Shown in pieces: positions 43,730 through 51,897 of a stretch of 64,000 nt of DNA. Position 1 is the first letter of the stretch. Every line of letters starts with the position of its first letter. The translations under genes and the position numbers were made by a program. The notes under the pieces are model-generated. The model was not told the origin of the DNA, did not search any database, and saw only the letters and a program-made list of their open reading frames with translations. The stretch lies in contig NZ_CP080531.1 in the NCBI RefSeq assembly GCF_024746835.1, forward strand, positions 4,112,001 to 4,176,000. Direction: 5' to 3'. The DNA comes from Mesorhizobium sp. AR02 (GTDB lineage: Bacteria > Pseudomonadota > Alphaproteobacteria > Rhizobiales > Rhizobiaceae).

Positions 43730-44902
43730 ATGTCCAAGCTCATCTCCAAATGGAACTACCCCACCACCGTCCGCTTCGGCGCCGGGCGCATCAAGGAATT
43801 GCCCGAGGTTTTGGCGGCCACCGGCATCAAGCGGCCGCTGTTCGTCACCGATCCGGGGCTGGCGAAACTGCCGGTCGTCGCTTCGACGCTGAAGATCCTC
43901 GACGACGCCAAGGTGCCCTACGGCGTGTTTTCCGAGGTGAAGCCGAACCCGGTCGATTCCAATCTCACTGCCGGCATCGCCGTGTTCAAGAAGGGCAAGC
44001 ATGACGGCGTCATCGCCTTCGGCGGCGGCTCGGCGCTCGATCTCGGCAAGCTGATCGCCTTCCAGGCGGGTCAGACGCGGCCGGTGTGGGATTTCGAGGA
44101 TGTCGGCGACTGGTGGACGCGCGCCAATTCGGACGCGATCGCCCCGATCATCGCCGTGCCGACCACCGCCGGCACCGGCTCGGAAGTCGGCCGCGCCGGC
44201 GTCATCACCAATGAGGAGACGCACACCAAGAAGGTCATCTTCCATCCGAAACTCTTGCCGGCGATCGTGATCGCCGATCCGGAACTGTCGGTCGGCATGC
44301 CCGCCTTCATCACCGCCGGCACCGGTATGGACGCGCTTGCCCACTGCCTCGAAGCCTATTGCGCGCCGGGCTATCACCCGATGGCGGACGGTATCGCCGT
44401 CGAGGGTGTCCGGCTGGTGTTCGAGAACCTGCCAAAGGCCTATGCCAACGGCAAGGACCTTGTCGCGCGCGCCCATATGATGAGTGCGGCCGCCATGGGC
44501 GCCGCCGCCTTCCAGAAGGGGCTCGGCGCCATCCACTCGCTATCGCACCCGATCGGCGCGCTCTACGACACCCATCACGGCATGACCAACGCCGTGTTCA
44601 TGCCCTATGTGCTCGCCTTCAACCGTGACTCCATCGAGGAGCGTATTGCCCGGCTCGCCGCCTATTGCGGCATCAAGGGCGGCTTTGACGGCTTCGCCAA
44701 GGCGATCATCAAGCTGCGCAAGGAGTTGAAGGTGCCGCACGCGCTGCCCGGCCTGATCAAGGGGCTCGACATGGACAAGAAGCGCAAGGCACTGATCGCG
44801 GATATGGCGGTGGTCGATCCGACCGCGGGCGGCAACCCGGTCAAGCTGACCAAGAAGGCGGCGCTTACGCTGCTGGAAAACGCTATCGCCGGCACGATCT
44901 GA
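43730..44902 (+). CDS. Iron-containing alcohol dehydrogenase
   Basis: Group III alcohol dehydrogenase of 390 residues. The NAD-binding GGGSALDLGK lies near residue 102, followed by PTTAGTGSEVGRAGVI. The metal ligands come from the D-x-x-x-H pair in GMDALAHCLEAY, and the two histidines of HSLSHPIGALYDTHHGMTNAVFMP. With the aldehyde dehydrogenase it would convert a primary alcohol to a carboxylate. This is the enzyme expected if the ligase substrate is an amino alcohol such as ethanolamine, and it replaces the flavin oxidase (PuuB) of the putrescine pathway. Confidence 0.93.
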   Translation: MSKLISKWNYPTTVRFGAGRIKELPEVLAATGIKRPLFVTDPGLAKLPVVASTLKILDDAKVPYGVFSEVKPNPVDSNLTAGIAVFKKGKHDGVIAFGGGSALDLGKLIAFQAGQTRPVWDFEDVGDWWTRANSDAIAPIIAVPTTAGTGSEVGRAGVITNEETHTKKVIFHPKLLPAIVIADPELSVGMPAFITAGTGMDALAHCLEAYCAPGYHPMADGIAVEGVRLVFENLPKAYANGKDLVARAHMMSAAAMGAAAFQKGLGAIHSLSHPIGALYDTHHGMTNAVFMPYVLAFNRDSIEERIARLAAYCGIKGGFDGFAKAIIKLRKELKVPHALPGLIKGLDMDKKRKALIADMAVVDPTAGGNPVKLTKKAALTLLENAIAGTI

Positions 44903-45059
44903 CGGCATCACCGTTGCCGGAAATTGATCTGGAAAATCAGGGCAAACCAAGGGGGAAAGGATGAAATGCAAGGCGGAAAGTGATTAGCCGGAAAAATAAG
45001 TGATGGCTAATTGCTACAGCCCGTTAAAAAGAGTTAACTTTTTCTGCTGCCGGCCAATG

Positions 45060-45088
45060 GTTTCATAAAGCTTTCATCTGGCTGTCAC
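45060..45088 (+). promoter_or_regulatory. Pho box (PhoB binding site)
   Basis: Three heptamers spaced exactly 11 bp: GTTTCAT (45060), CTTTCAT (45071) and CTGTCAC (45082), separated by AAAG and CTGG. The last two give CTTTCAT-N4-CTGTCAC, close to the consensus CTGTCAT-N4-CTGTCAT. The site is 58 bp before the start of the ABC-transporter operon, at the position of a -35 region. The rest of 44903-45145 holds an AAAAAG/CTTTTT inverted repeat (45026-45043) and no gene. Confidence 0.72.
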
Positions 45089-45145
45089 ATGAAAACGATA
45101 CCGCATCGCAGGCGTCCAACGGCGTCAGTTCAACGGAGAGAACAC

Positions 45146-46252
45146 ATGTTCAAATTCACGGGGAAGGTGCTTTCCCTTTCGGCCGCGACCCTTATGGTGT
45201 CGTCGGTGATTTCGTCCGCGGCTTCGCTGGATGATCTCGTCAAGGCCGCGAAGGCCGAGGGCCAGCTCACCACCATCGCGCTGCCGCATGACTGGTGCGG
45301 TTACGGCGACGTCATCGCCGGCTTCAAGGCGAAGTATCCGGAAATCACCATCAACGAGCTCAACCCCGATGCCGGCTCCGGCGACGAGGTCGAGGCGATC
45401 AAGGCCAACAAGGACAACAAGGGCCCGCAGGCTCCCGATGTCATCGACGTCGGCCTGTCCTTCGGTCCGTCCGCCAAGAAGGACGGTCTGATCCAGGCTT
45501 ACAAGGTATCGACCTGGGACTCGATCCCCGACAGCGCCAAGGATGCCGACGGCTTCTGGACCGGCGACTATTACGGCGTGCTTTCCTTCCAGGTGAACAA
45601 GGACCTGGTGAAGGTATCGCCGACGGACTGGGCCGACCTGCTGAAGCCGGAATTCGCCAACTCGGTGGCTCTTGCCGGTGATCCGCGCGCCTCGAACCAG
45701 GCCATCCAGGCGGTTTATGCCGCCGGCCTGTCGTCGGGTGCGGCTGCTGGCGAAGCCGCCGGCACCGCTGGCCTCGACTTCTTCAAGAAGCTCAACGCCG
45801 CCGGCAATTTCGTGCCGGTCATCGGCAAGGCCGCGACGCTCGCCCAGGGTCAGACCCCGATCCTCGTCACCTGGGATTACAACGCGCTCGCTGGCCGCGA
45901 CACGCTGAAGGGCAACCCGCCCGTCGACGTCGTCGTGCCGAAGACCGGTGTCGTCGCCGGTGTCTACGTGCAGGCGATCAGCGCATACGCGCCGCATCCG
46001 AACGCGGCCAAGCTCTGGCTGGAATACCTGTACTCCGACGAAGGCCAGATCGCCTGGCTGAAGGGCTATTGCCATCCGATCCGCTTCAACGATCTCGCCA
46101 AGAACGGCAAGATCCCGGCGGACGTGCTGGCCAAGCTGCCGCCGGCTGAGTCCTATGCGGCCGCGGTGTTCCCGACGCTCGACGAGCAGGGCAAGGCCAA
46201 GGAAGCCATCACCAAGAACTGGGACGCCGTTGTCGGCGCCAACGTCAAGTAA
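45146..46252 (+). CDS. ABC transporter periplasmic substrate-binding protein
   Basis: Secreted binding protein of 368 residues of the iron/polyamine-type cluster (COG1840-like). A signal peptide ends near residue 27 (SSAAS). Mature blocks are WCGYGDVIAGFKAKYPEI, APDVIDVGLSFG and GDYYGVLSFQVNKDL; the C-terminal hinge has PVDVVVPKTGVVAGVYVQ. The start at 45146 follows CGGAGAG. It leads an operon with two permeases and an ATPase. The Pho box upstream suggests induction under phosphate starvation, so a phosphorus-containing solute such as a phosphonate or phosphodiester is possible, but a polyamine cannot be excluded. Confidence 0.88.
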   Translation: MFKFTGKVLSLSAATLMVSSVISSAASLDDLVKAAKAEGQLTTIALPHDWCGYGDVIAGFKAKYPEITINELNPDAGSGDEVEAIKANKDNKGPQAPDVIDVGLSFGPSAKKDGLIQAYKVSTWDSIPDSAKDADGFWTGDYYGVLSFQVNKDLVKVSPTDWADLLKPEFANSVALAGDPRASNQAIQAVYAAGLSSGAAAGEAAGTAGLDFFKKLNAAGNFVPVIGKAATLAQGQTPILVTWDYNALAGRDTLKGNPPVDVVVPKTGVVAGVYVQAISAYAPHPNAAKLWLEYLYSDEGQIAWLKGYCHPIRFNDLAKNGKIPADVLAKLPPAESYAAAVFPTLDEQGKAKEAITKNWDAVVGANVK

Positions 46253-46265
46253 CACTTGAAATCCA

Positions 46266-46289
46266 CCGGGCGGTCGCGAGGCCGCCCGG
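46266..46289 (+). other. Intercistronic hairpin after the binding-protein gene
   Basis: CCGGGCGG (46266-46273) and CCGCCCGG (46282-46289) form an 8-bp stem with an 8-base loop in the 64-bp gap between the binding-protein and first permease genes. Such hairpins usually protect the binding-protein message from 3' decay and raise its ratio over the membrane subunits. Confidence 0.6.
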
Positions 46290-46316
46290 CCCTCCCTCGA
46301 AGACGGTAGCCGGCGC

Positions 46317-47231
46317 ATGACCGATCTCTCATTTTCCGATCACGCTGTTGCCGGCAAGACCGCGCCTCCCGCCGAGGCGCGCAGCCTGAGGCTGCCGACG
46401 CAATGGCTCGGTGTCGCGCCATTCTTCATCTTCGCCATCATGTTCCTGATCCTGCCCACGCTCTACCTGATGCTGGGCGCGTTCCAGAACGATGCTGGCG
46501 AATTCACACTCGAAAACATAGTTGCATTGGCGCAGCCGTCGATCGTTGCCGCCTACTGGATTTCGATCAAGGTCAGCCTTGCTTCATCGCTGATTGGCGC
46601 TTTCGCGGGGCTGGCGATTGCCATCGCCATCGTGCGCGGCGGCCTGCCAGACTGGATACGCTCGGCGACACTGACGTTTTCCGGCGTCGCCTCGAATTTT
46701 GCCGGCGTCCCGCTGGCCTTCGCCTTCCTCGCCACACTTGGCCGGCTTGGCCTTGCGACGGTGATTCTGAACACGCTGTTCGGCCTCAACATCTATGCGC
46801 ACGGTTTCAACATCCTGTCGTTCTGGGGCCTAACGCTGACCTATGTCTATTTCCAGATTCCGCTGATGGTGGTCATCATCGTGCCGGCCATCGACGGGCT
46901 GAAGAAGGAATGGGGCGAGGCCGCCGCAACGCTGGGCGCAACCATGGCGCAGTATTGGCGCATGGTCGTCATTCCGGTGATCTGGCCGAGCTTCCTCGGC
47001 ACCGTGATCCTGTTGTTCGCCAATGCCTTTGGCGCCATCGCCACCGCCTATGCGCTGACCGGTTCGTCGCTCAACATCGTGCCGATCCTGCTCTATGCCC
47101 AGATCCGTGGCGACGTGCTGCACAATGCCCATCTTGGCTATGCCATCGCCTTCGGCATGATCCTCATTACCGGTCTTGCCAATGTCTTCTACATCTGGTT
47201 CCGCACCCGTTCCGAGAGGTGGCTCAAATGA
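46317..47231 (+). CDS. ABC transporter permease 1
   Basis: Inner-membrane permease of 304 residues with six main helices after a 30-residue cytoplasmic leader. The coupling-loop EAA motif is visible as EWGEAAATLGATMAQYWRMV, about 200-220. It is of the type found with spermidine/putrescine and iron importers (PotB-like). It overlaps the second permease by ATGA and forms a heterodimer with it. Confidence 0.92.
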   Translation: MTDLSFSDHAVAGKTAPPAEARSLRLPTQWLGVAPFFIFAIMFLILPTLYLMLGAFQNDAGEFTLENIVALAQPSIVAAYWISIKVSLASSLIGAFAGLAIAIAIVRGGLPDWIRSATLTFSGVASNFAGVPLAFAFLATLGRLGLATVILNTLFGLNIYAHGFNILSFWGLTLTYVYFQIPLMVVIIVPAIDGLKKEWGEAAATLGATMAQYWRMVVIPVIWPSFLGTVILLFANAFGAIATAYALTGSSLNIVPILLYAQIRGDVLHNAHLGYAIAFGMILITGLANVFYIWFRTRSERWLK

Positions 47232-48019
47232 AGGCTGGCAGGTTCTGGGCCTGGGTCGTCTTCGCGCTGGGCGCGGCCTATTTCTTCATCCCGCTGATCG
47301 CGACGGTGGAGTTCTCCATGCGCATGCGGCGCGGGGCCTATTCCTTTGATGCCTACAAGGTCGTGCTGGGTGACGCACGCTTTCAGGCGACGTTCGGCTA
47401 TTCGGTGCTTGCCGCGGTCTTCACCATCATTCTTGGCGTGCTGATCGTGGTGCCGGCTGCGTACTGGATCCGGCTGCGCCTGCCGCAGTTGCGGCCGATC
47501 GTCGAGTTCATCACCTTGCTGCCGCTGGTCATCCCGGCCATCGTCATCGTGTTCGGCTACATCAGAATGTATGGCTCGAATTCGCCGTTGCCGTTCCTGG
47601 CGACCGACACCGGCACCAATACCTTGCTGGTCATCGGCTATGCGACACTGTCGTTGCCCTATATGTACCGTGCCGTCGACACCGGGCTTCGCACCATCGA
47701 TGTGCGTACGCTGACGGAAGCGGCGCAGATCCTGGGCGCCGGCTGGTCGACGATCATCACTCGGGTTATCCTGCCCAATGTGCTGATCGCGGTGCTGTCG
47801 GGTGCGTTCCTGACCTTCGCGATCGTCATTGGCGAGTTCACCATGGCAAGCCTGCTCAACCGGCCGGCCTTCGGCCCCTATCTGCAGAACATTGGCGCCA
47901 ACCGCGCCTATGAGCCGGCAGCACTTGCCATCATTGCCTTCGCCATCACCTGGGGTTGCATGTCGCTCATCCAGATCCTGTCCCGCTTCGCGCCGAAATC
48001 GGCGAACCGACCGAACTGA
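47228..48019 (+). CDS. ABC transporter permease 2
   Basis: Second inner-membrane permease, 263 residues and six helices (PotC-like). The EAA loop is TEAAQILGAGWSTIITRVILP, about 158-178. The ATG at 47228 overlaps the first permease stop; longer readings of this frame are antisense-free shadows of the first permease. It is followed 16 bp later by the ATPase. Confidence 0.92.
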   Translation: MKAGRFWAWVVFALGAAYFFIPLIATVEFSMRMRRGAYSFDAYKVVLGDARFQATFGYSVLAAVFTIILGVLIVVPAAYWIRLRLPQLRPIVEFITLLPLVIPAIVIVFGYIRMYGSNSPLPFLATDTGTNTLLVIGYATLSLPYMYRAVDTGLRTIDVRTLTEAAQILGAGWSTIITRVILPNVLIAVLSGAFLTFAIVIGEFTMASLLNRPAFGPYLQNIGANRAYEPAALAIIAFAITWGCMSLIQILSRFAPKSANRPN

Positions 48020-48035
48020 TCGAAAGAACAACACC

Positions 48036-49100
48036 ATGGCCGACCCGTTCCTCTCCATCCAGCATGTTCGAAAATCCTTCGGCGCCACCACGGTGGTGGA
48101 GGACTTCAACCTCGACGTCGAGCGTGGCGAATTCGTCTCTTTCCTCGGGCCATCCGGCTGTGGCAAGACAACGGTGCTGCGCATGGTCGCCGGCTTCGAG
48201 GAGCCGAGCGCCGGCAAGATCGTCGTTGGCGGCAAGGACATCACGCGGCTGAAGCCCAACCAGCGCAATGTCGGCATGGTGTTCCAGGCCTATGCGCTGT
48301 TTCCGAACCTGACCGTGGCGCAGAACATCGGCTTCGGCCTGAAGGTCGCCGGCATGCCCAAGGCGGACATCGACGCCCGCGTGGCCGAGATGCTCGGCAT
48401 CATCAAGCTGCCGCAGATGGCGGACCGCTATCCCTACCAGCTCTCCGGTGGCCAGCAGCAGCGCATCGCGCTGGCGCGGGCGATCGCGCCGAAGCCTAAG
48501 CTGCTTTTGCTCGACGAGCCGCTGTCGGCGCTGGATGCCAAGGTGCGCGTGTCGCTGCGCGAGGAAATCCGTTCGATCCAGAAGAAGCTCGGCATCACCA
48601 CCATCTTCGTCACGCATGACCAGGAAGAGGCGCTGTCGATCTCCGACCGCATCGCCGTCATGTATGGCGGCAAGGCCGAACAGGTCGGCACGCCGTTCGA
48701 GATCTACAACCGCCCGGCAACCAAATTCGTCGCCAATTTCGTCGGCACGCTGAATGTGCTCGAAGGCAAGGTCACCGATGCCGCGGCCGGCACGGTTCAG
48801 GTCAACACGCAGGAAGTCTCGCTCAAGGGCAAGCTCAACGGCTCGAAATCCGGCGACACGCTGTCGCTGGCGCTGCGGCCCGAGGCGATTTCACTTGGTC
48901 GCCAGCCGGGCCGTGACTCCAGCCTGACCGGGGAGATTTCCGAAGTGCACTTCCTCGGTTCGGTGATCCGTGTCCGCGTCGGCATCGGCGGCAACACGGT
49001 ATCGCTCGATACGTTCAACAGCCCGGCGACACCGCCGCCCGCCGTCGGCGAGAAGGCCGAGATTTCGTTCTCGTCGGGCGATATGCTGGTGCTGCACTGA
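48036..49100 (+). CDS. ABC transporter ATP-binding protein
   Basis: ATPase of 354 residues energising the importer. Walker A GPSGCGKTT is at 38-46, signature LSGGQQQR and Walker B LLLLDEP follow in order, then the switch histidine in VTHDQEEA. The C-terminal third is a TOBE-type regulatory domain (about 275-350, with RPEAISLGR). The ATG at 48036 gives MADPFLSIQHV; the ribosome site is weak (AAAGAA). It closes the Pho-box operon. Confidence 0.94.
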   Translation: MADPFLSIQHVRKSFGATTVVEDFNLDVERGEFVSFLGPSGCGKTTVLRMVAGFEEPSAGKIVVGGKDITRLKPNQRNVGMVFQAYALFPNLTVAQNIGFGLKVAGMPKADIDARVAEMLGIIKLPQMADRYPYQLSGGQQQRIALARAIAPKPKLLLLDEPLSALDAKVRVSLREEIRSIQKKLGITTIFVTHDQEEALSISDRIAVMYGGKAEQVGTPFEIYNRPATKFVANFVGTLNVLEGKVTDAAAGTVQVNTQEVSLKGKLNGSKSGDTLSLALRPEAISLGRQPGRDSSLTGEISEVHFLGSVIRVRVGIGGNTVSLDTFNSPATPPPAVGEKAEISFSSGDMLVLH

Positions 49101-49153
49101 TCTCGCTGGCGGCGAGTTCAGTGTTGGAATTTCAACGGTAGCGTCGTCAGGAA

Positions 49154-49323
49154 TTAGCGATGCTGTTGCAGCCAGTTGGGGTGTTCGGTTGCGACGATCC
49201 CGACGCACAGCTGGACGCATTCGTTGCAAATGAAGGCTTCGGGACCAGCAATTGCAACACGTCTGCCCGGGGTTTCCCACAGAACGAGCAGTTCAGGTTC
49301 GGTACCCCAAGCTTCGATGCCAT
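49154..49323 (-). pseudogene. Frameshifted ClpX-type C4 zinc-finger protein gene
   Basis: From the ATG at 49323 the frame reads MASKLGVPNLNCSFCGKPRADV, the first half of a ClpX-type zinc-binding domain (C12, C15). It then loses register within CAATTGCTGG near 49250; another frame continues with IAGPEAFICNECVQLC, the second cysteine pair, and ends at a TAA (49154). Joined, the pieces give about 57 residues with C-x2-C...C-x2-C spacing. Stand-alone small proteins of this kind occur in rhizobia. Either a real pseudogene or a one-base sequence error; the ribosome site AAGGG is nine bases before the ATG. Confidence 0.75.
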
Positions 49324-49383
49324 GGCGCGCGCCCTTCAAACCTCAGTAGAGGTAGGAAAGTCCCGGCAGGCATCAAGAAGGCC

Positions 49384-50010
49384 TCAAGCCGGTGCGATGA
49401 AGGCCTGCGATATCTCTTGAAAGACCGCCAGGGCTTCCATCCGCGTGGCGTGCGCGTCGAGCGCCGGAAAGTCGGTCAGCGATACGAGCCCCGGATGCGC
49501 CTCGCCGATGAAACGCAGCACGGCAGCAACCGCGATGTCGGCGTGGCCGATGTGGTCGCCAAACCAATACGGTGTCGACCGTTCGGCGCGATCGGCTTCC
49601 AGTACTGCAAGCACGGCCTCGATCTGCGTGCGGCAGCGCCCGGCCCAGAGGTCGGAGACTTTCTCGTGCAGCCGCTTCTCGTAAAACAGGCTCACCGCCT
49701 TGTCGCCGAGCCCCGTGGCCAGAGCCGAAACTTTCAGCGCCTGGTGGCGCGCGGGCTCCGTCGTCGGAAACATGCTTCGATCGGCCGGGACCAAACTGTC
49801 GAGATAGTCGAGCATCAAATGGCTTTCGATCAGCACCTCGCCATTGTCCAGCACCAGCGTCGGCACCCGTGTCAGCGGGTTATAGGGCCGAATCTTGTCG
49901 GCATCGCCGAAAGCCGACCACGGACGGTGCTCGAAGGCTATGCCATAGAGGGTCAGCGCGATGCCGACGCGGCGAACGAAAGGCGAGTCATATTGGCCAA
50001 TGAGGATCAT
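49384..50010 (-). CDS. Glutathione S-transferase
   Basis: GST of 208 residues. The N-terminal thioredoxin-like domain has QYDSPFVRRVGIALTLYG (S9 or Y7 as candidate catalytic residue), cis-proline VPTLVLDNGEVLIES (E and S bind the glutathione gamma-glutamyl group), and the C-terminal helical domain carries HADIAVAAVLRFI. The ATG at 50010 was chosen for the family N-terminus although its ribosome site is poor; the frame is open to 50151, across the divergent antiporter start. Endogenous substrate unknown. Confidence 0.88.
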   Translation of the reverse strand: MILIGQYDSPFVRRVGIALTLYGIAFEHRPWSAFGDADKIRPYNPLTRVPTLVLDNGEVLIESHLMLDYLDSLVPADRSMFPTTEPARHQALKVSALATGLGDKAVSLFYEKRLHEKVSDLWAGRCRTQIEAVLAVLEADRAERSTPYWFGDHIGHADIAVAAVLRFIGEAHPGLVSLTDFPALDAHATRMEALAVFQEISQAFIAPA

Positions 50011-50131
50011 GCCAGTCTTGTAGGACAGCAGGAGGTTTGAGGCGTACTGCCAGAGGGCTTGAGTTTGATAGCCAATCAACCGCATTCTGCATGCTTGCGC
50101 AGGCAATCCCGTCTCACTGAAGTAACCGCCC

Positions 50132-51685
50132 ATGGCCCTTTTCGAACTCACCCTTGTCCTGCTTTTGACGGCCGTTGCGTTGACGGCGCTGTCGCGACAG
50201 CTGGAGATCCCCTATCCGTCCCTGCTGGCCTTGGCCGGGGCAGGGATTGCCTTCGTGCCTGGCGCGCCAATGATCGAGATCGATCCGGAGCTGGCGCTTG
50301 CCCTGTTCATCGCGCCGGTGCTTCTCGACGCCGCCTATGACACCTCGCTGCGCGACCTGAAGCGCTACCGGCTGTCGCTGCTGCTGCTGGCGCTTGGTGC
50401 CGTCGTCTTCACCACTGTCGTGGTTGCCTTCGTCGGCTGGAAGATGGCGGGTCTGCCGATTGCGGCGGCGATCGCGCTCGGCGCCATCGTCGCGCCGCCG
50501 GATGCGGTGGCGGCAAGCGCTGTGCTCAGCCAGTTCAAGGTGCCGCACCGCATCACCGCCATCCTGCAGGGCGAGAGCCTGCTCAACGACGCCACCGCGC
50601 TGCTGATCTATCGCCTGGCGGTTTCGGCGGCGCTCGGCTCGATCATGCTGAGCAACGCCATTCCGACAATCCTGTTGTCGACCATAGGCAGCCTGATCGC
50701 CGGCTATGTGCTTGGCCGCTTCTCGCTGCTGACGCTCGCAAGGATTGAGGACGCGGCGAGCAGCACGGTGGTGCAATTCGCTGGAACTTTCGGGGTCTGG
50801 ATCCTGGCGGACAGGTTGGGCCTTTCGGCCATCATCACCATCGTCGCCTACGCCATGACCCTCGCGCGCCGGGCGCCACGCCACATGTCGGCAAGGCGGC
50901 GCGTCAGCACCTATTCGGTCTGGGAGACGGCGGTGTTCGTGCTCAACGTGCTGGCTTTCGTGCTGATGGGCCTGCAGGCACGATCGATCGTCGGCCGGCT
51001 TTCGGGCGAAAGGCAAGGCCAAGCCTTTCTCTTTGCCGCCACGGTGCTGGTCGTCGTCATCGTGGCACGGCTCGTCTGGGTGGCGAGTTACGTTGCGATC
51101 ATACGATGGTTTGCCCGCTTCGGTGGCGAAGACAGAAGGCGGGATGTGCCGACATTTGGCGGTGCCGTGCTCGTCGGCTGGTGCGGCATGCGGGGGCTGG
51201 TGACGCTGGTGGTGGCCATTGCCCTGCCGGCCGGCTTTCCCGGCCGCGACCCGATCGTGCTTGCCGCGTTCGCTGTGGTTCTGGGCACGCTGGTGCTGCA
51301 GGGGATGACGTTGAAGCCTTTGCTGCGGATACTCAATTTCGAGCGGGATACGACTGTTGATCGCGAGGTGGCACAGGCGCGCGTTGCCATCATGCAGGCC
51401 GCACTCGACGTGCTGAGCCGCAAGACGTCAGCCGCCGCGGCTGTCGTGCGCGAGCAGTACGAGGCCCAGCGTGTGATCGCGCAAAATCCGGAGGACGCAC
51501 AGGCGGCAACCGAATACGACCGGCTGCGCCTCTACGCGATCAACCGCCAGCGCGACACGCTGGAGGAATTGCGCCGCAATGGCACAATCGGCGATGAAGC
51601 CTATCACCGGCTCGAGGAAGAGATCGACTGGGCGGAGCTGGCGGCATCGCCCGCCGGACGGTTCCAGCCGTTGACGACGTATTAG
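50132..51685 (+). CDS. Na+/H+ antiporter, CPA1 family
   Basis: Cation/proton antiporter of 517 residues. The first about 400 residues hold 10-12 helices, with the family blocks APPDAVAASAVLSQFKVP and LQGESLLNDATALLIYRL (ion-binding aspartate in NDA), then GWCGMRGLVTLVVAIALP. The C-terminal about 110 residues are cytoplasmic and helical, rich in charged residues. Typical role is pH and sodium homeostasis. It is divergent from the GST gene and stands alone. Confidence 0.92.
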   Translation: MALFELTLVLLLTAVALTALSRQLEIPYPSLLALAGAGIAFVPGAPMIEIDPELALALFIAPVLLDAAYDTSLRDLKRYRLSLLLLALGAVVFTTVVVAFVGWKMAGLPIAAAIALGAIVAPPDAVAASAVLSQFKVPHRITAILQGESLLNDATALLIYRLAVSAALGSIMLSNAIPTILLSTIGSLIAGYVLGRFSLLTLARIEDAASSTVVQFAGTFGVWILADRLGLSAIITIVAYAMTLARRAPRHMSARRRVSTYSVWETAVFVLNVLAFVLMGLQARSIVGRLSGERQGQAFLFAATVLVVVIVARLVWVASYVAIIRWFARFGGEDRRRDVPTFGGAVLVGWCGMRGLVTLVVAIALPAGFPGRDPIVLAAFAVVLGTLVLQGMTLKPLLRILNFERDTTVDREVAQARVAIMQAALDVLSRKTSAAAAVVREQYEAQRVIAQNPEDAQAATEYDRLRLYAINRQRDTLEELRRNGTIGDEAYHRLEEEIDWAELAASPAGRFQPLTTY

Positions 51686-51897
51686 GACGGTTCACCGCCA
51701 GACCTGACCCACTTGTGTTCGCGAGAAACTCGCGGCGTTTTCAGGCGCGCGGAGGATACCGAAGTGGCGCGGAATCGGTGCATGATCGCGCAGCAGGGGC
51801 AGGGAGGCTTCTGGCACAAGCCGCTTCCATTCCCCTGCACATTGCAACCAATCCATTGAACCGCTACTGCCATCACCGAAAGTGAGCCGGATAAGCA

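Noticed and set aside
45024-45038. CtrA-like site TTAA-N6-TTAAC upstream of the Pho box
   Set aside because: The CtrA consensus needs seven bases between the TTAA elements; here there are six. The A/T-rich inverted repeat may be a simple hairpin.
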